Source: Mycteria americana (lineage: Eukaryota > Chordata > Aves > Ciconiiformes > Ciconiidae). From it: a stretch of DNA of 64,000 nt. Positions 49,001 through 62,607 of this stretch are shown piece after piece. Each line of letters starts with the position of its first letter. The first letter of the stretch is position 1. The notes beneath the pieces were generated by a model. The model did not search any database and was not told the origin of the DNA. It saw only the letters and a program-made list of their open reading frames with translations. The stretch spans positions 8,385,562-8,449,561 of the forward strand of contig NC_134367.1 in the NCBI RefSeq assembly GCF_035582795.1. The letters are read 5' to 3'. The position numbers and the translations under genes are program-made.

Positions 49001-52000
49001 AACGTGCTATCTCATTATCTCACTATTCACTGACAAAAGAAATGATGAATCATGAACTTTGGGGTACAGGGAACCAAATACACTCAGTAAAATTAACCTC
49101 ATTATGTCAGTTGTGCAGAGCATGATGAAACCCTCCGGTGGGACCTCTAGGGGTTACTGTAACACAAGTAAAGAATAGCTGCATTGTATTGAAAATAATG
49201 ATGAATATATACGTCAAGAATAAAATTCATATCATAAGTGGTGCACAGCTAAATCAGGGCTACAGGTGGATTTGCATTTGAGAGTTATCGCTGTGTGATA
49301 TTAACAGAGAAGAGAATTTTAATGTCTTTCACAAAGGTTTTGTTGTGTATTTGGTTTGATCACTAGGTCTAGAAAATACACAAAGTAGGTATCATTTTCT
49401 ACTTACACAGTAAGTAGAAAATTTCTATTACAAAATCAAGTGAAAAGCCTTACACCCAAACCATCTATGGGATGAGGCTGTATTTTACCAAAAGGTAGGC
49501 TGCGAGGCTATCCATGCCTCTATTATTTCTTGTAACGTCTACGACGCAGGCTTACGTTGGGAAAGACATCAAGGTGCTCAGTATCGTCATGCACACACTG
49601 CACCACTTGCACTGCCCGAGGATGTGCAGGCAACCCCAGGCTCCTGGCACGCCCACACAGCCCCCAGCCACGTTGTGGCTCCATCTACCTCTGCCTGCAC
49701 CTTTCAGTGCAGTCATGCTACAGGTCCTCCAGTGGCCCCAGGATTCTTCCCCAGACCACCTCCAGTGTTAGCAGGACTTTAAAATCAAGGTGAACTTCTG
49801 TGCTAGGTACACATCATGTTTTTAGATGGGATCATTTTATTTTACAGTCACTCTCTAGAGAATTTTCCCATGTGCTTTCCAGTGTGGCTATTTTTATTTT
49901 TACCATACACAGATGTCCTTGAGGTATGCTTAAAGCACAAACTGTGAACGCTGTTTGCCAATGTAGGGTTTTCCTGTAACACGATACAGTTCTGATGCGT
50001 GTGCAACATACAGAACCGCATAACCGCGTGCCCCGTGAGTGGGAGCACGCAGCAGAACGAGAGTCAGGCAGTGCTGCTGCAAAACAGGGCAGAGCTGAAG
50101 GTGGGACAGGGCTTCAAATGGTCAACATTAGCTCCTGAAAATAGCTGCTGCAGAAACTTACTTTCCCCCTAAATTGATAATGCAGGGTTTTCCAGAATAC
50201 TCAGTCAAATAAAGTTTTTAGAGAAAAGCAAACTAGTGGGATGTCAATTAAATGAGACGTGATGACTGCAAGGGGATTTATGCAAACAGCTTTTGTTACC
50301 CTGAACAGCACACTGGCTTGTCAATCTTTCTGAGCTGCAAATATCTGTGTGCATTGCAGATCACGATGGAAAGCCTCCCTTCTTGTAGATACTGCTGTCT
50401 TCTGCTAGGGATTTCTAATACCCACCTGTTTTTATAGAAAGAGCCGTGACAGCTATCTGGTCAGATTCACAGCACCGATCAAAGGTTTCTGCCCAGTAAT
50501 CCCCACATCAAAGACGCATCTTGAAGTCAAATACCTATCTGTTTTACTACAACTATTTTGTTTTTCATATACAATAAGCACTAACTAATAAAAATCATAT
50601 CAACCAAAGCTGTGCAAAAACATAATTAAGGCCTCTGGCTAAGTATGGAAAATGCCTTTGAGTGAAACGTGGTATTACGTTCCATAATTGATTAGTCACT
50701 TTGTTAATCACCTTTTAATATGCTCCAATTAGAGAAGTGAAAGGATGCCCAATGCAAACTGGTAATCAGAATGCAAGTGGATACAAATGGCTCCAGAGCT
50801 CATTTTTCATGATATGGAGCATCTCCTACAAAATGCTGGCTGTGCTCTGATGTCAGTGAATTCCCCCTGTGGCAGAGCATTTATTTGACCATCATAAAAC
50901 CAAAAAGTTGAAAAAGCAGATAACATTGTCATCGACTCCATTTTGTAGTTTTCATCCATATCTATACAGGAAAACACACCAAAGATATGGACACACAAAA
51001 AATGAACTGCAAAAGAAGAAAAATAATTGACATACTTAAACCTAGGGAAGTTCAAGTTCAAACGTTGGTATTCGGGAAGTCAGACTAATTGCCAGCCCAG
51101 CCCTAAAAGCTATGAATCTAGGAAAGATCTGAAGCCTCTAGGACTAATCTACATGAGGAAAAGACCATTGAACGAGAATGCAACCAACGCTTCCAAAATA
51201 CATGACAAAACTATTAATTAATGCACTTATATGCCAGAAGTGTTCCTTGCAATCTCTTCATCTGACTTCCTATTTTAATGCAGGATTTTCACTAAATAAT
51301 TCCTGTTTGAATTAGAGCTGATTTAAAGATTTCTTGGGGCGATGAACTGACTGCAATTATTGACTGGTGTTCACTTAAAAATCAGTATTTCCAGTTCAAA
51401 TGTATTCCTTATTTTAAGGTGAACTTGTAAAATTTCACTTTCCAGCTATGATACCTTAATGTATCTTGGTGAACTAACAGAACAATTCAGTTGTCCTATC
51501 AATTTTTTGTTCCCATGTAAGTACCAAACCATCCCTTAACCTCTGCTGAATAAATTAAGCATTTTATGTTCAGGAAGGTTTCCCAGCACTTCTACCACCC
51601 TCATGTTTCTTTCCTGCCCTGTAGACTACAAAACTGTGCACACTATTTTTGAAACAGCCATAGTAGCGTGAGGCCTCTGGACCTCCTCCCTTTCCCTCAG
51701 TGCTCCTGTTTATATATTCATGGATTGCAGTCAGCTTTTTGGCAAAAGAACAGCTCTGGAGCTCGTGTTCATTTGATAATCAACCACCACTCCCCACACC
51801 TTTTTCAGAGTCACTGCTTCGCATGACGAAGTCCTCTTATCTGTAAGCACAGGCCTCATTCTTTGTTCTTCCCCCTAGGACTTTGTAAAGGGTTTTATAG
51901 AAACTGAAATGTATTATTGACTTGTGACCATTTTACATAGTGAATTACTATTACTCTGTATCAATGACCTATGGGATGAGACCCTTTATTTAGGATTTAT

Positions 52001-52292
52001 TTGTTAATTTTTATCACCTTGATATCTTTCTCCACTGATAATAATGTCACCTACAGTGGAGCTAACACCAGTCCATTTTAAGGCCCACTGGAAAGTCCTC
52101 TACTCAAAAAGCCAATCTTATATCCACTGGCATGTTTATTTTGTACCTTTTTTAGTTTCTTACTCAAAGTACCACGAATTCCTTGCAGATCATGATGGAA
52201 AACCTTATGATCCTCTGTAAACATTGTCCAGTGATCCATATACCCACTCCTGGAGAGCCAGCTTGACAACATTTGCTATCCATAAGCCCAAA
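40050..52292. other. Long non-coding stretch between two CR1 insertions
   Basis: About 12 kb without a recognisable coding exon. A small GC-rich patch with a NotI-type GCGGCCGC occurs at 45345-45390 but is too short for a normal CpG island. An AT-rich block with several TAAT/ATTA-type homeodomain motifs is at 50570-50745. The largest open frame (41456-41914) resembles no family I know. Confidence 0.5.
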
Positions 52293-52519
52293 ATTGCCTG
52301 TCAGTGTTTAAGAGGCATTTGGACAATGCCCTTAATAACATGCTTTAACTTTTGGTCAGCCCTGAAGTGGTCAGGCAGTTGGACTAGACAATCGTTGTAG
52401 GTCCCTTCCAGCTGAAATCTTCTCTTCTCTTCTCTTCTCTTCTCTTCTCTTCTCTTCTCTTCTCTTCTCTTCTCTTCTCTTCTCTTCTCTTCTCTTCTCT
52501 TCTCTTCTCTTCTCTTCTC
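52293..52519 (+). mobile_element. CR1 3' end with (TCTTC)n microsatellite tail
   Basis: GCCTGTCAGTGTTTAAGAGG, the block GACAATGCCCTTAATAACAT, and AAGTGGTCAGGCAGTTGGAC are shared almost base for base with the element at 62608-63005. After CCCTTCCAGCTGAAA the sequence becomes a pure TCTTC pentanucleotide array of about 100 bp (52418-52519). Only the last 125 bp or so of LINE sequence is present. Confidence 0.9.
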
Positions 52520-55500
52520 GCCTAGCCTATCTCAATCGGAATTTTGCCACTATTACTGACCAAAAACACAGATGAGAGAGACTGGCTGAACAAGGTATGA
52601 TATAACGTAATAAATTTCAGAACTCCAATACTGAGTAAAAACAAGGAATCATAATTAATTTTAAAATGTTTTGAATACTACGAAAAACCCACCCACCTTG
52701 ACCTGAAGTTTTTAACATTATGATCCAAGATCTTTATACTTCAAGAGTACACGCACACACATACACCTGTATTAGAGATGTCTTACTCAAGTAAATCCAA
52801 GAGCAGAAAAACAAATTGTAAAAATCCACACTAATCCACCTTAAATATATAAATGTTGATCCCATATTTAAGCTAATACAATATTCTGTTGTATAGGATA
52901 CACACTACAGTTTAAAAATATTTGGTATGCTTATTTCATTTTTTTCTAAGTTGTCTCCCCAGCTCTTTGGCAAACAGCGGGTAGAAGACCATGCATGAGT
53001 TGTGGCTTCTCACTATAAAAAGGTCCTAAGTATCTTCCTCATATGCAGGGGCAGTCATCAAGTCTGTCTTCACTTGGCTCAGCCAAAAGAAGCATTTCTA
53101 AATTAGCAAACACTGCTTCACGAGAAGCAGTAAAATAAAGGTTCAGCAAAACAGTTTCTTGACTTTTAAATCCAAGAGCCACGACTCTTTGGGGGGGGGG
53201 GGGGGGGGGAAGTAGGCAGATCATCTCTTGCAGCATTGCCACTATTTCAGGGTAAGGTGGGGGTCTTTAAATACTCTATCCTGATAGGGCCTGTCATGTC
53301 CGAGTTGTTACCGTTCCTTGATCAGGAACAAATGCAGTTCCGATGAATCCTGCTCAGTGACAGGTTTATGCAAGTCATGTTCAGAAGTTACCTTGGCTAG
53401 TGACACTGATTTATTTTCTGATAAGAAGCTAATTATAAAGGCTTGAAATTTGCAATCGCTCAGTAGAAGGGCAACAATGCTTCCTTTAAACAAAGTCATG
53501 TATGCTGCATTAATAAACATATTAATAACAATAATTCTTTCCCCATGTATAGACACCTTGTCTGCCTACTCAAGGTAAAATTCTCTCACTGTGAACCATA
53601 ATCTCAGCCCAGAAATCATTCTCCACCCACTAAACAACTGTGCACCAAAAATATGCTTTAGTCCAGAGATTCAAGTAGGACATTTTTTGTCTTCTTTTTT
53701 TGGAGAAAAAAAAGTCAAACAAATTTAGTCTAAGATCACTTATATAAACAAATAACAGCACCACTAGATAGCCCCCACCACAGCAGCATTAAATATATGA
53801 AGCATGGTAAAAAGAGAAATTTGTCCCAGTACATTATTGCAATAGAGAGATTGAGAGTGTCCTATGGGAGGGTCCCCAAACCGTACACTACTGGGAAGTT
53901 TGACAGGTCAGAAATGTGAGAAGCAAACAGAAATAAGTATTCCCCCTCATTCCCACAGGCAAGTCTTCTCTCTTCTCTAAAACCACCTTAGCGCCTTGGT
54001 TCCCCACACCACTGCAAAACTCTGGACTTGCAGCAGTGCTGGATTACAAGCATTGCTGTTGCTCTTTCCATCACCCTGCATTTCCATCCTGATGTCCTGC
54101 TGTCCTTCACAACCACTTCTTCCCTCCTTCCCCAACTTGTTTTTCATTCATGTCAGATTTTCAACCCAGTTTACAGTGCAGCCACTGCAACATTTCTATA
54201 TGCAGGACAGAGCAGTGTAAAGGCAGAAGGAAATAGCTGGGGGTGTTCCTGCACCTGCTGTTTCAGCCCTACCTATTCATGTTGTAGCACCTTTGGTGCC
54301 TATGAAGAGGAAGTTATGCTGCAGAACAAGAAACATTTTCAAATGCGGGTTGCACGCACATGTTCTTTTGGATGTGTTAAAACTCTTCACTTGACTCCTC
54401 TGAGGACGCAATAAGAAAACAAGTCCCATCGTTTCATGTGCTGCTTGAACGTGCTTAGAAGCTGCATGACGAGTAACACTGAAAACTGTAATAAAACTTG
54501 CATATGACTAAAAAAACTAGAAAATGTTTCTGAGAGTCTATTACAACTTGTTGAAGTATTGAAGAAAAACCAAAGGAAGAAGCGTGCTCCTACATGTAGT
54601 AAGAGTCACAGGAGGGTGCAGTGGAAGGGCACGTTGGGGATATTCATTCATTCATTCATGGTGCTGCCGGACAATGTCCGGTTTCTCTCAGATGGCAGGC
54701 TCCTTGACATCAAATTCAGAGAACACTTCACATTTGCCTGGCTTTTATCAGCTGACACCCTCTTGGCCTGTATTGTATATCAGTTTCTCAAGGGAAAAAG
54801 AAGAGCTAAGATAACTATTGCCCTAGTACCTCCCGCTTTTTCAACACAGCTACTTGTCCACAAAACGTACAGAGGTGTCCAAAATCTAAAGTAAATGTGG
54901 CAAGCACTGAAGACTAGGAGCTATTCTTATCTCGCTGCCCTCTATAAACACAATGGCTAACCATGTCCCTTACTGCCTAATACAGCTGTCATCATTTAAA
55001 TGCTTTGTAGTCTACAAATGGGCCAGTCCTACGGTGACAGACTGAGTAATAGAAAGATTACAGGTTGTGTAACTCCATTACAGCATGGAGGAATTTTGCA
55101 GTCAGTCAACGTTTCTTCCCACGCTCGTGCAGAGAAAAATCCCAGCCCAAGATTTCATTGCTCTTTTTCCGCAAGGCAAACCATTTCCCAGCTCTCCATC
55201 ACCTTGGGCGCCTGTGTTTATAGCTACAAGTTCTCTCAGGTCCAGCCTACTTTGTTCGATATCCTTTTCCCAAAGGCTTTAGAAACTTTTGCATCTGAAG
55301 AGAAGCTTTGAATGTACTATGAGAGCACGTCTTAGGAAAGCACTTCAGAAATGGCTCTGCAGTTTTAGTGAATCAATGTATTGCAAGCTTTAGTTACTTT
55401 ATTGAAATAAAGTGAATCGTTACAATCAAATCCCCTATTATTCTTTACAGCAGGGAAGGATTGAGGCCTTAATCTGTTTACAATGCTTACATAACCAATC

Positions 55501-55689
55501 AAATCAGGATTGGTTAGAGAAAAACAGAAAACCTAATAAAACTAAAGTACTTCGTGATTTTCCACCATTCACCTTAATTTAAATAGTTTTTCTCAAAAGT
55601 TAATCACTTCTGAGGTCTGGGAAAAAAGAAACAGCTCTTCCACAGAGTTGATACAGCCTAGTGGTAACTACAATAGGTAAGGACTTTAA
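52520..55689. other. Non-coding stretch
   Basis: No conserved exon was recognised. It contains a run of 19 G at 53191-53209 and a short ATTC repeat at 54642-54658. Confidence 0.55.
53191..53209 (+). repeat. Poly(G) tract, 19 G
   Basis: An uninterrupted run of 19 guanines follows CGACTCTTT and precedes AAGTAGG. It can form G-quadruplex structures and is prone to length errors in sequencing. Confidence 0.98.
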
Positions 55690-55860
55690 AAGCACATGAA
55701 TTTCTACCCCCAGCTTTATCAGAGGCTTGCTGTGTTCCCTGGACAAATCATTTCCCTTCTGAATTTCCCTGTCTTTTAAAGGGGAGTAAACAATGCTTTT
55801 CTCTTTCCAAAGCGATTTATGAATGAAGGGTGTAGCACTTTGATCAGATTCAACTTTTTA
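55690..55860 (+). repeat. MIR-like SINE fragment
   Basis: The order CAGCTTTATCAGAGGCTTGC, TGTGTTCCCTGGACAAATCA, TTTCCCTTCTGAATTTCCCT, GTCTTTTAAAGGGG and AAAGCGATTTATGAATGAA follows the MIR consensus layout (TTACTAGCTGTGTGACC, GGCAAGTTACTT, CAGTTTCCTCATCTGTAAAATGG, AAGCGCTT). Divergence is high but collinearity over about 150 bp is good. Confidence 0.55.
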
Positions 55861-57074
55861 AGTTGTCTACAGGGCATTAATGATGGCAGTTCTTCATGAT
55901 TGTATCAACCCTGAATCTGCATTTGACTCTTAAGTGTTTAAAACTCCTACACTCACAGCCAGGAATCTGAATAAATGCTGAAAAGGAGATGAGCTATATA
56001 AATGGCTTCACATAGAACAAGTCTCAATGGCACAGGTAAGGATTGTTTTTTAACGAGGCATTTCCATCCTGATCCATTGTGCTTTCAACACCTCTTCTTA
56101 TAGTTACAGGCTCTGGAAGTCCCCAGCATTCAGATATAAAAAGTCATGACTTTTGAGTTCTGGCCAGGAAAAGGTAGGACATGACAAAATGGGCTCAACC
56201 CACGTTAGATGATAGCCCTCAGCTGTGCTGTGCAGAAGCGCTGCTGAGCTGCTGAGCTGCTAAGAAAGAGCTGTGAACTTGTCCCTGCTATTTCTTTGAC
56301 TGGAGACAAGGTGCAAATGACAGCAGAAGAAAATTCAAAGGAGAGCATACAACAAAAGCTATTGATGGGGCTGTCTGTGCACTCCAGAAACTCCCCTGGC
56401 AGGGTGGGACAGACAGCTGTAGCTTTTCCAGAGTTGTTGCCAGCTGGGCACTGTGGGACATGGAGGGTGTGGGGAGCTAGCCACACAGGCAGTGTGACAG
56501 AGGAGCATCTCCTGCTCTCGTCAGTGGAGAGAGACACTTCCAGAGAGTGATCTAAAGCCCAAGCCAAGGTCAGGTTTTTCAGCATGACACTGCAGAAAAG
56601 ATCATTCCTCTCCATGAATGACAGATGTCATTGAAGAAGACTTCTCCCCCATGGTTAAAGTTAGTCTTTCTGATTACCATTCCAACTTCCTCCAAAAAAA
56701 AGGAGAACAGTTTCAGAATGAGAGAAGATTACAAGTAATTCTGCTTTTACTCTGTAATTTAAGTGTGTGTGGATAGTGGTCAGGTACAGAGGTACTGCAA
56801 ACTATGGTTGGATGCTCCTAATGTGGCTGCACGTGTGCAGTAGGGTGACCATCATGTAGTATAACTTCCAAGCAAGAAAGACAAGAAAGGGTCACAGCAG
56901 GGCCAGACACAATAACTTCCTAATAAGAAAAAGTAGTTTTGCCGTACAATGAAAATGGGCAGATACCATGTAAGACTAGTTCAGATTACAACTGAACATA
57001 AGCCTGAGCTGTAAAATTCAGATTCACAACTTAAAATAACTCCCACAAATTTTGGTTAATATACAATACTTTTG
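55861..57074. other. Non-coding stretch before the second long CR1
   Basis: No recognisable exon or repeat. The open frame on the minus strand at 56615-56205 (136 codons) shows no known domain. Confidence 0.5.
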
Positions 57075-58142
57075 CTCAGACCAATATGACTAAACTGATG
57101 GCCTTCTACGATGGAATGACTGCACTGGTGAATAAAGGAATATGCAAATGGAGAACAGTAACAAGTGGTGCTCCTCAAGGGTCCATATTGGACCCAGTAC
57201 TGTTCAATATCTTTATTAATGACATAGACAGTGGGATTGAGTGCACCCTCAGCAAGTTTGCAGATGAGACCAAGCTGAGTGGTGCAGTTGATTCGCTTGA
57301 GGGACGGGATGCCATCCAGAGGGACCTTGACAGGCTTGAGGAGTGGGCCCATGCGAACCCCATGAAGTTCAACAAGGCCAAGTGCAAGGTCCTGCACCTG
57401 AGTCAGGGCAATCCCCAATGTCAATAGACTGGGGAATGAATGGATTGAGAGCAGCCCTGTGCAGAAGGACTTGGGGGTACTGGTGGATGAAAAATTGGAC
57501 GTGAGCCCACAATGTGTGCTTGCAGCCCAGAAAGCCAACCGTATCCTGGGCTGCATCAAAAGAAGCGTGGCCAGCAGGTTGAGGGAGTTGAGTCTCCCCC
57601 TCTACTCTGCTCTCATGAGATCCCCACCTGGATGGAGTACTGCATGTGGTTCTGGGGCCCCCAGTACAGGAAAGACATGGACCTGTTAGAGCAGGTCCAG
57701 AAGAGGACCACGAAAATGGTCAGAGGGCTGAAACACCTCTCCTATGACAAAAGGCTGGGAGAGTTGGGGTTGTTCAGCCTGGAGAAGGCTCCGGGGAGAC
57801 CTTATTGTGGAGTTTCAATACTTAAACGGGGCTTATAAGAAAGACGGAGAGAGACTTTTTACTGAGGCCTGTAGTGACAAGACAAGGGGCAACAGTTTTA
57901 AACTGAAAGAGGATAGGTTTAGATTAGATATAAGGAAGAAATTCTTTACGAATGGGGTGGTGAGACACTGGAACAGGTTGCCCAGAGAAGTTGTGGATGT
58001 CCCATCACTGGAAGTGTTCAAGGTCAGGTTGAATGGGGCTCTGAGCAACCTGGTCTAATGAAAGATGTCCCTGCCCATGGCAGGGACTAGATGATCTTTA
58101 AAGGTACCTTCCAACCCAAACCATTCTGTGATTCTATGATAT
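57075..58142 (+). mobile_element. CR1 LINE fragment, decayed, with internal deletion
   Basis: The plus strand encodes CR1 reverse-transcriptase segments in order: [17 protein letters not shown], then abruptly [48 protein letters not shown], and after a stop/frameshift near 57426 [13 protein letters not shown] and [16 protein letters not shown] further frame change near 57600 leads to [20 protein letters not shown]. It ends [20 protein letters not shown], the 3' UTR, and the tail ATTCTGTGATTCTATGAT at 58125-58142. The jump from NKG to CKWR lacks the segment the family normally carries there. Confidence 0.94.
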
Positions 58143-61100
58143 AGAGTTGGCAGCTAGCCTATGAATTTCAGTCTCAGATCCTCAACCTTCAAAATAAAAT
58201 TTGTGGGAAAGGCTTTTCCACCAAAATTACAGCTTTCACAACAACAAAAATTTACTTCAATTCTTCAGGCTGAAAATTGTACTTTCCAGTCTGGAAATGG
58301 CAATACTTCACGGTGATGCCTCAGGAACTTGTCCACAGTGTGACTCATCTTCTATTTTCTTTTATATGTCCTAGATATGGCTAGATTTCACCTCCCAAAG
58401 TACAAGGCCCTCCTCTCTTCCTGGAAATCCCTGCTTATAGCATAAACAGAAATTTATCCACAGAGGAGAATGAAAATAAATTCCCATAACTACAATCCCT
58501 ATACAGTATTATACTGTAATTTCCAAACAACCAGTTGTTTGTTTTGTGGTTTGGTTTTGGTTTTTTTTCTAACACAGAATAAAGAATTTCAACAGAAAGC
58601 TGCTACTTCTAATGTTGCAACAGCAGCAACTTCAATGGGTTTGGAAATAGGAAAATAGCATTATCACTTTGGTCATTTAAAACTAGACAGAACCAATGCA
58701 TCGGGGAGTGTATTGTTTGCAGCAATCATAGATTGGAAAATGAACTAATTAAGTGTCAGGTCTTTTCCTCTGTCCAGGAGGAAACCACCTTACCAAACCA
58801 AAAGTCTTCAATTTCTCACTGAGAACAGAATAAAATAAGAGAATCTTGCTAAATCAAGGTAGTTGCATCATTAAATGTGCAAAGGGAAGTGATTCAGAGC
58901 AGCGAGAGACAACTAAGAACCAATAACTATGCAGGATTAAATGGAAAAGATCTGGAAGGGGAAACCAAACGTGGGATACCATAAGCAGAGACAGAGGGAG
59001 AGCTACAAATATGTAGAGACAGAGGGAGAGCTACATATGCCTCACAACCACTGCTGTGACACTGAGTTTTAGAAGACTCAGGATGTTGGATGGGGGATAA
59101 AGGACTACACTGCCTGACTGCATGGATCTGCTGCTGCCTCAGCTACAGAGATCCACTGGCTCTGCCTGATGACACCATGGCTACAACATTTAAGATCCCT
59201 CGCGCTGAGTGATGTGCAAGGGAGTACAAACTTCTGCAGCTGGCAGTCTTGTGAAAAATAATTAAGTAGGATTTACAATGCCCTTGAGTAACTAAAGCGA
59301 AATAATATATCTCAATTGAGAGATGTCGCCTTCAATATAAAGCCGCCTAGCAGCCCCCTGGCACTGGTTCAGCAAGACTCAGCAACTCATGCCAGCCCCG
59401 AATCACTGCTTCCCGCAGCAGTATGCGTTTCCTCCGAGGCCGCCCGTTCAATTGCTTACCAGTGCCAAAAGACAGGCACTATATGAGCTCCTTGGCAATG
59501 GTCCTCCCAGGGATCTCCCACGCACATCACTGCAGTACTAGGACCAACCCACTGAGCTCTGAAGATCACAAGCCTGCAGAGATCTCTGGCCACACAGCAA
59601 CTGCTCGGGTAGTACACCTGAAATGTTGCTGCCATGTATCCACTGCAGAGAGATGACACCGCATGTTGTCTAATTAAGAAAATATTACCCCTTCCACAAA
59701 CCCTGCCTAGCTGAGTTGCCTGACTTAAGAACCGCATTAAGCTCTTTATCTAATCAATAGAGAGGGAGGTGTATCCAAAGGCTAACTATTAAGGTAGCCT
59801 AAGGTAACTAAGCTCTCAATTTAGACTTCTTAATTAGGTAAATACTGTGATGTCAGTTCTATTTTGTCAATAAAGGGAGACAAGTCTGTCACTGGTGCCA
59901 GCTGATAGAGCTTCCCATTTAGCTGATGTAGTAACCATTTGTACATTTTACACTAACAAATACTACTCACTGCACAGTTGTTTCAGCAATTCTTTGATTT
60001 TTTGAGGCATAAATCATTAGAAAACAATGTCATTCTTGTGAGGACCTGGAATTCTAATGATCAAGAATTGATGCAAACCTTTCAGGTCCAAGTCCTTAAA
60101 TATACGTATGAGCTGTAAGTAGGCAGAGTGGCACACTGGGATCATGGAAAATAAGTGCAAAGAGGACCCAGCAAAAATATTTTGTTTGAAAACAGAAATC
60201 TAATTTTCTAAAAGATGGCACTGTTTTGGATCAGTTCTGAGCTTTTAAAAACTTGATGAATAGAGGCTATTAGTTCTCTGGTACTATACATAATCTGCTT
60301 TGTGAACTTTTTTTTAATATCTTGAAATCCACTTCTTCAAGGCTTTTGTGAGGTAGGAGTAGGAGGTTTAATTATTTGCTAGCAGTTTCATTTCTATGCA
60401 CAATAGGAAGGGAGCATGGTGCTACAATCCCTCCATGAAAGGAAATCCTGTAGAGGTTAGTAGGTGCTCCAAAATCGAAGCTAGCAGTCACCAAACCATT
60501 CAGCACGTTTCATGCTGACAGAGAAGGCTCTGTCAGGGGAGAAATTGCCCATGTATGTTATCTTGAAGAAATCTCTTTATAATCTTCTTTACTCTGCAAG
60601 AAAGAAACTCATCCTGCCTTTTTCCTAAATGAATATAAGACAGTGTTTACAGGCAATCCTGAAGTCTTCCCTTTCTTTGCACAAAGCATATCAGCAGCTG
60701 TCCAAATAACACCTCAATGCCATGGGGACCACCTTTAAGGGGAGAGACTTCCAATTCTCAGTCAAACCATTGCTTCTCAGCTGAGGTTGCCAATAAGGAT
60801 GCTGTTGGATCATTTCAAGCTTCTTTTCTGTTTCACTTACCCACATTAAATAGCATCTAATACCACAAGTAATTTCAGTGAAACTGATGGGTACAGTACA
60901 CAGCAACGCAGCGTTCAGTGCAAAGGAGGAGCAACTGGGAAACTTGAGGCTACAGTTTATTCTGCTGATCCTTTTCCATCAGGCAACAATCTGGTCTGTT
61001 CAATTTCAACTCACTAACTCAGCTGCTGAAGCTGCTACATTTTTTCTTACAAATCTCTGAACCTTTTTTTATTCATCAAATAATTTTTTTCACGTCAATA

Positions 61101-62607
61101 GCCTCTTCTTACAGCGAGTCTCACGGTATTTGCAAACATTAATTTCATGACAATTTGAGAGGCACAGCCCCCTTTTCTGTCAAATTTAAAAATGAAAGAG
61201 CAAGTAATATACCTGAAATCAGTCACTAAGCTGGCAGCAAAATGCATAGGAGAAATCTCTTCTCAAACTTTTGCTTCTGGACTCTGATCACTATCAGGCT
61301 GAAGCCGCTGCTAAAATATTTCCAGAGGTAACCAATCTACATTAAATAAGCAAAGATGAGAATTTTACTCCTTTTATCGAGAGAGTTTTAAGACTCGCAG
61401 ATTGTTTCTGAGGGGCTGCAAAAGACCATGTTCTTCACTGAGGAATAAAACTACTTTTTGCAGTTATAATTCACCAAAGAAATAGGATGCTTGTAAGTGC
61501 TTAGCTGCCACCAAGATCTCTGCAGAAGTAAAAGGCTTTCATCCTTTCGAACCAGGGCAATTTGAAGAGGTTACTTTAAGTAAAAAAATACAGAAAATTG
61601 GCAGGCCCCAAAAGATGGACAGACATCACACTCTCCTGGTATAATATACCTTGAGAACATGCTCGATAAAACAATTAAGTTCTTTCTAGGTAAGCAAGAT
61701 TTAGCTGGATGTAATTCAAGGCTCAATTATAATGTCTGTTACAATACAATTCTTATTAATGATAACTCTAATTGCAGTGTTCACTATCCTCTTCCAAACC
61801 CATCTAGACAGCTTCCTGGAGACAAAGAATTTTGATTAAATTCCTCACTTAGTTCAATTTTCCTCTCAGATACACATGCACAGCTCCCACTGAAGTGGTA
61901 TAGATGTTTCTGAAAGCGGGACCAGAGAAATAACATACTCCTGTACTCGCCTGGCACAAAGTGCTTTCACATGAAGCTAATATACATCCAGTCATGCAGA
62001 TACTGAGGCTCACAGACAAATATATGACACTCTGCAAAGTTATTCTGAATTTACGTTAGTCTTTTTGAGAGTATGTCAGTATAGACAAATCTCCGGCTAT
62101 TACTACATACGCTTAAGCCTGAGTTGATTTTGATCCAAGAAAAATAGGCAGATCTGTTCTCTTTTTGGCAAGAGTTATTTTAAGGGAATTGCATTATATT
62201 TGTATTGCATTAAATAGATGCAATTTTTTAAATCATGATAAATCAAGCATATTCTATAAATTACTGTTAATCTGCATCTATGCAGTATGCTTTTGTTATT
62301 AAAAAAGGTAAAAAAAAAGGCTTTCAACTTCACAGACACAACCATAACTCTCAACACTACACCACTGCCAAGGCTAAAGAAACAATATAAAATAATTTTG
62401 ATAATATATGGGAAGAGAAGATGATACAAGTTTGTCCTCAGATCACTAGGAAAAGAACAATTAATCGTTTGTTCTGCTTTAAATAAAGGCCTGCTTCCTA
62501 AAATGTAATGAATTTGTACAGCTCAGCTGAAATAAATGTAGTAGTATTTATTTATTTCAATAGGGAATTTCACTTTAAGCATTTAAAAAAAAAATTAAAA
62601 AATCAGC
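58143..62607. other. Non-coding stretch between two CR1 elements
   Basis: AT-rich sequence without a recognisable exon. A 28-bp imperfect tandem duplication of AGAGACAGAGGGAGAGCTAC lies at 58987-59038. Confidence 0.55.
58987..59038. repeat. 28-bp tandem duplication
   Basis: AGAGACAGAGGGAGAGCTAC occurs at 58987 and again at 59015, each followed by a similar CA(A/T)AT stretch, giving a period of 28 bp. Confidence 0.9.

Noticed and set aside
54559-54894. 111-codon plus-strand frame
   Set aside because: No recognisable family; amino-acid make-up and context look like chance in non-coding DNA.
56205-56615. 136-codon minus-strand frame
   Set aside because: No recognised domain and no supporting gene structure.
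57056-57559. 167-codon minus-strand frame
   Set aside because: Antisense of CR1 coding sequence; the same shadow pattern appears at the 39-kb copy.
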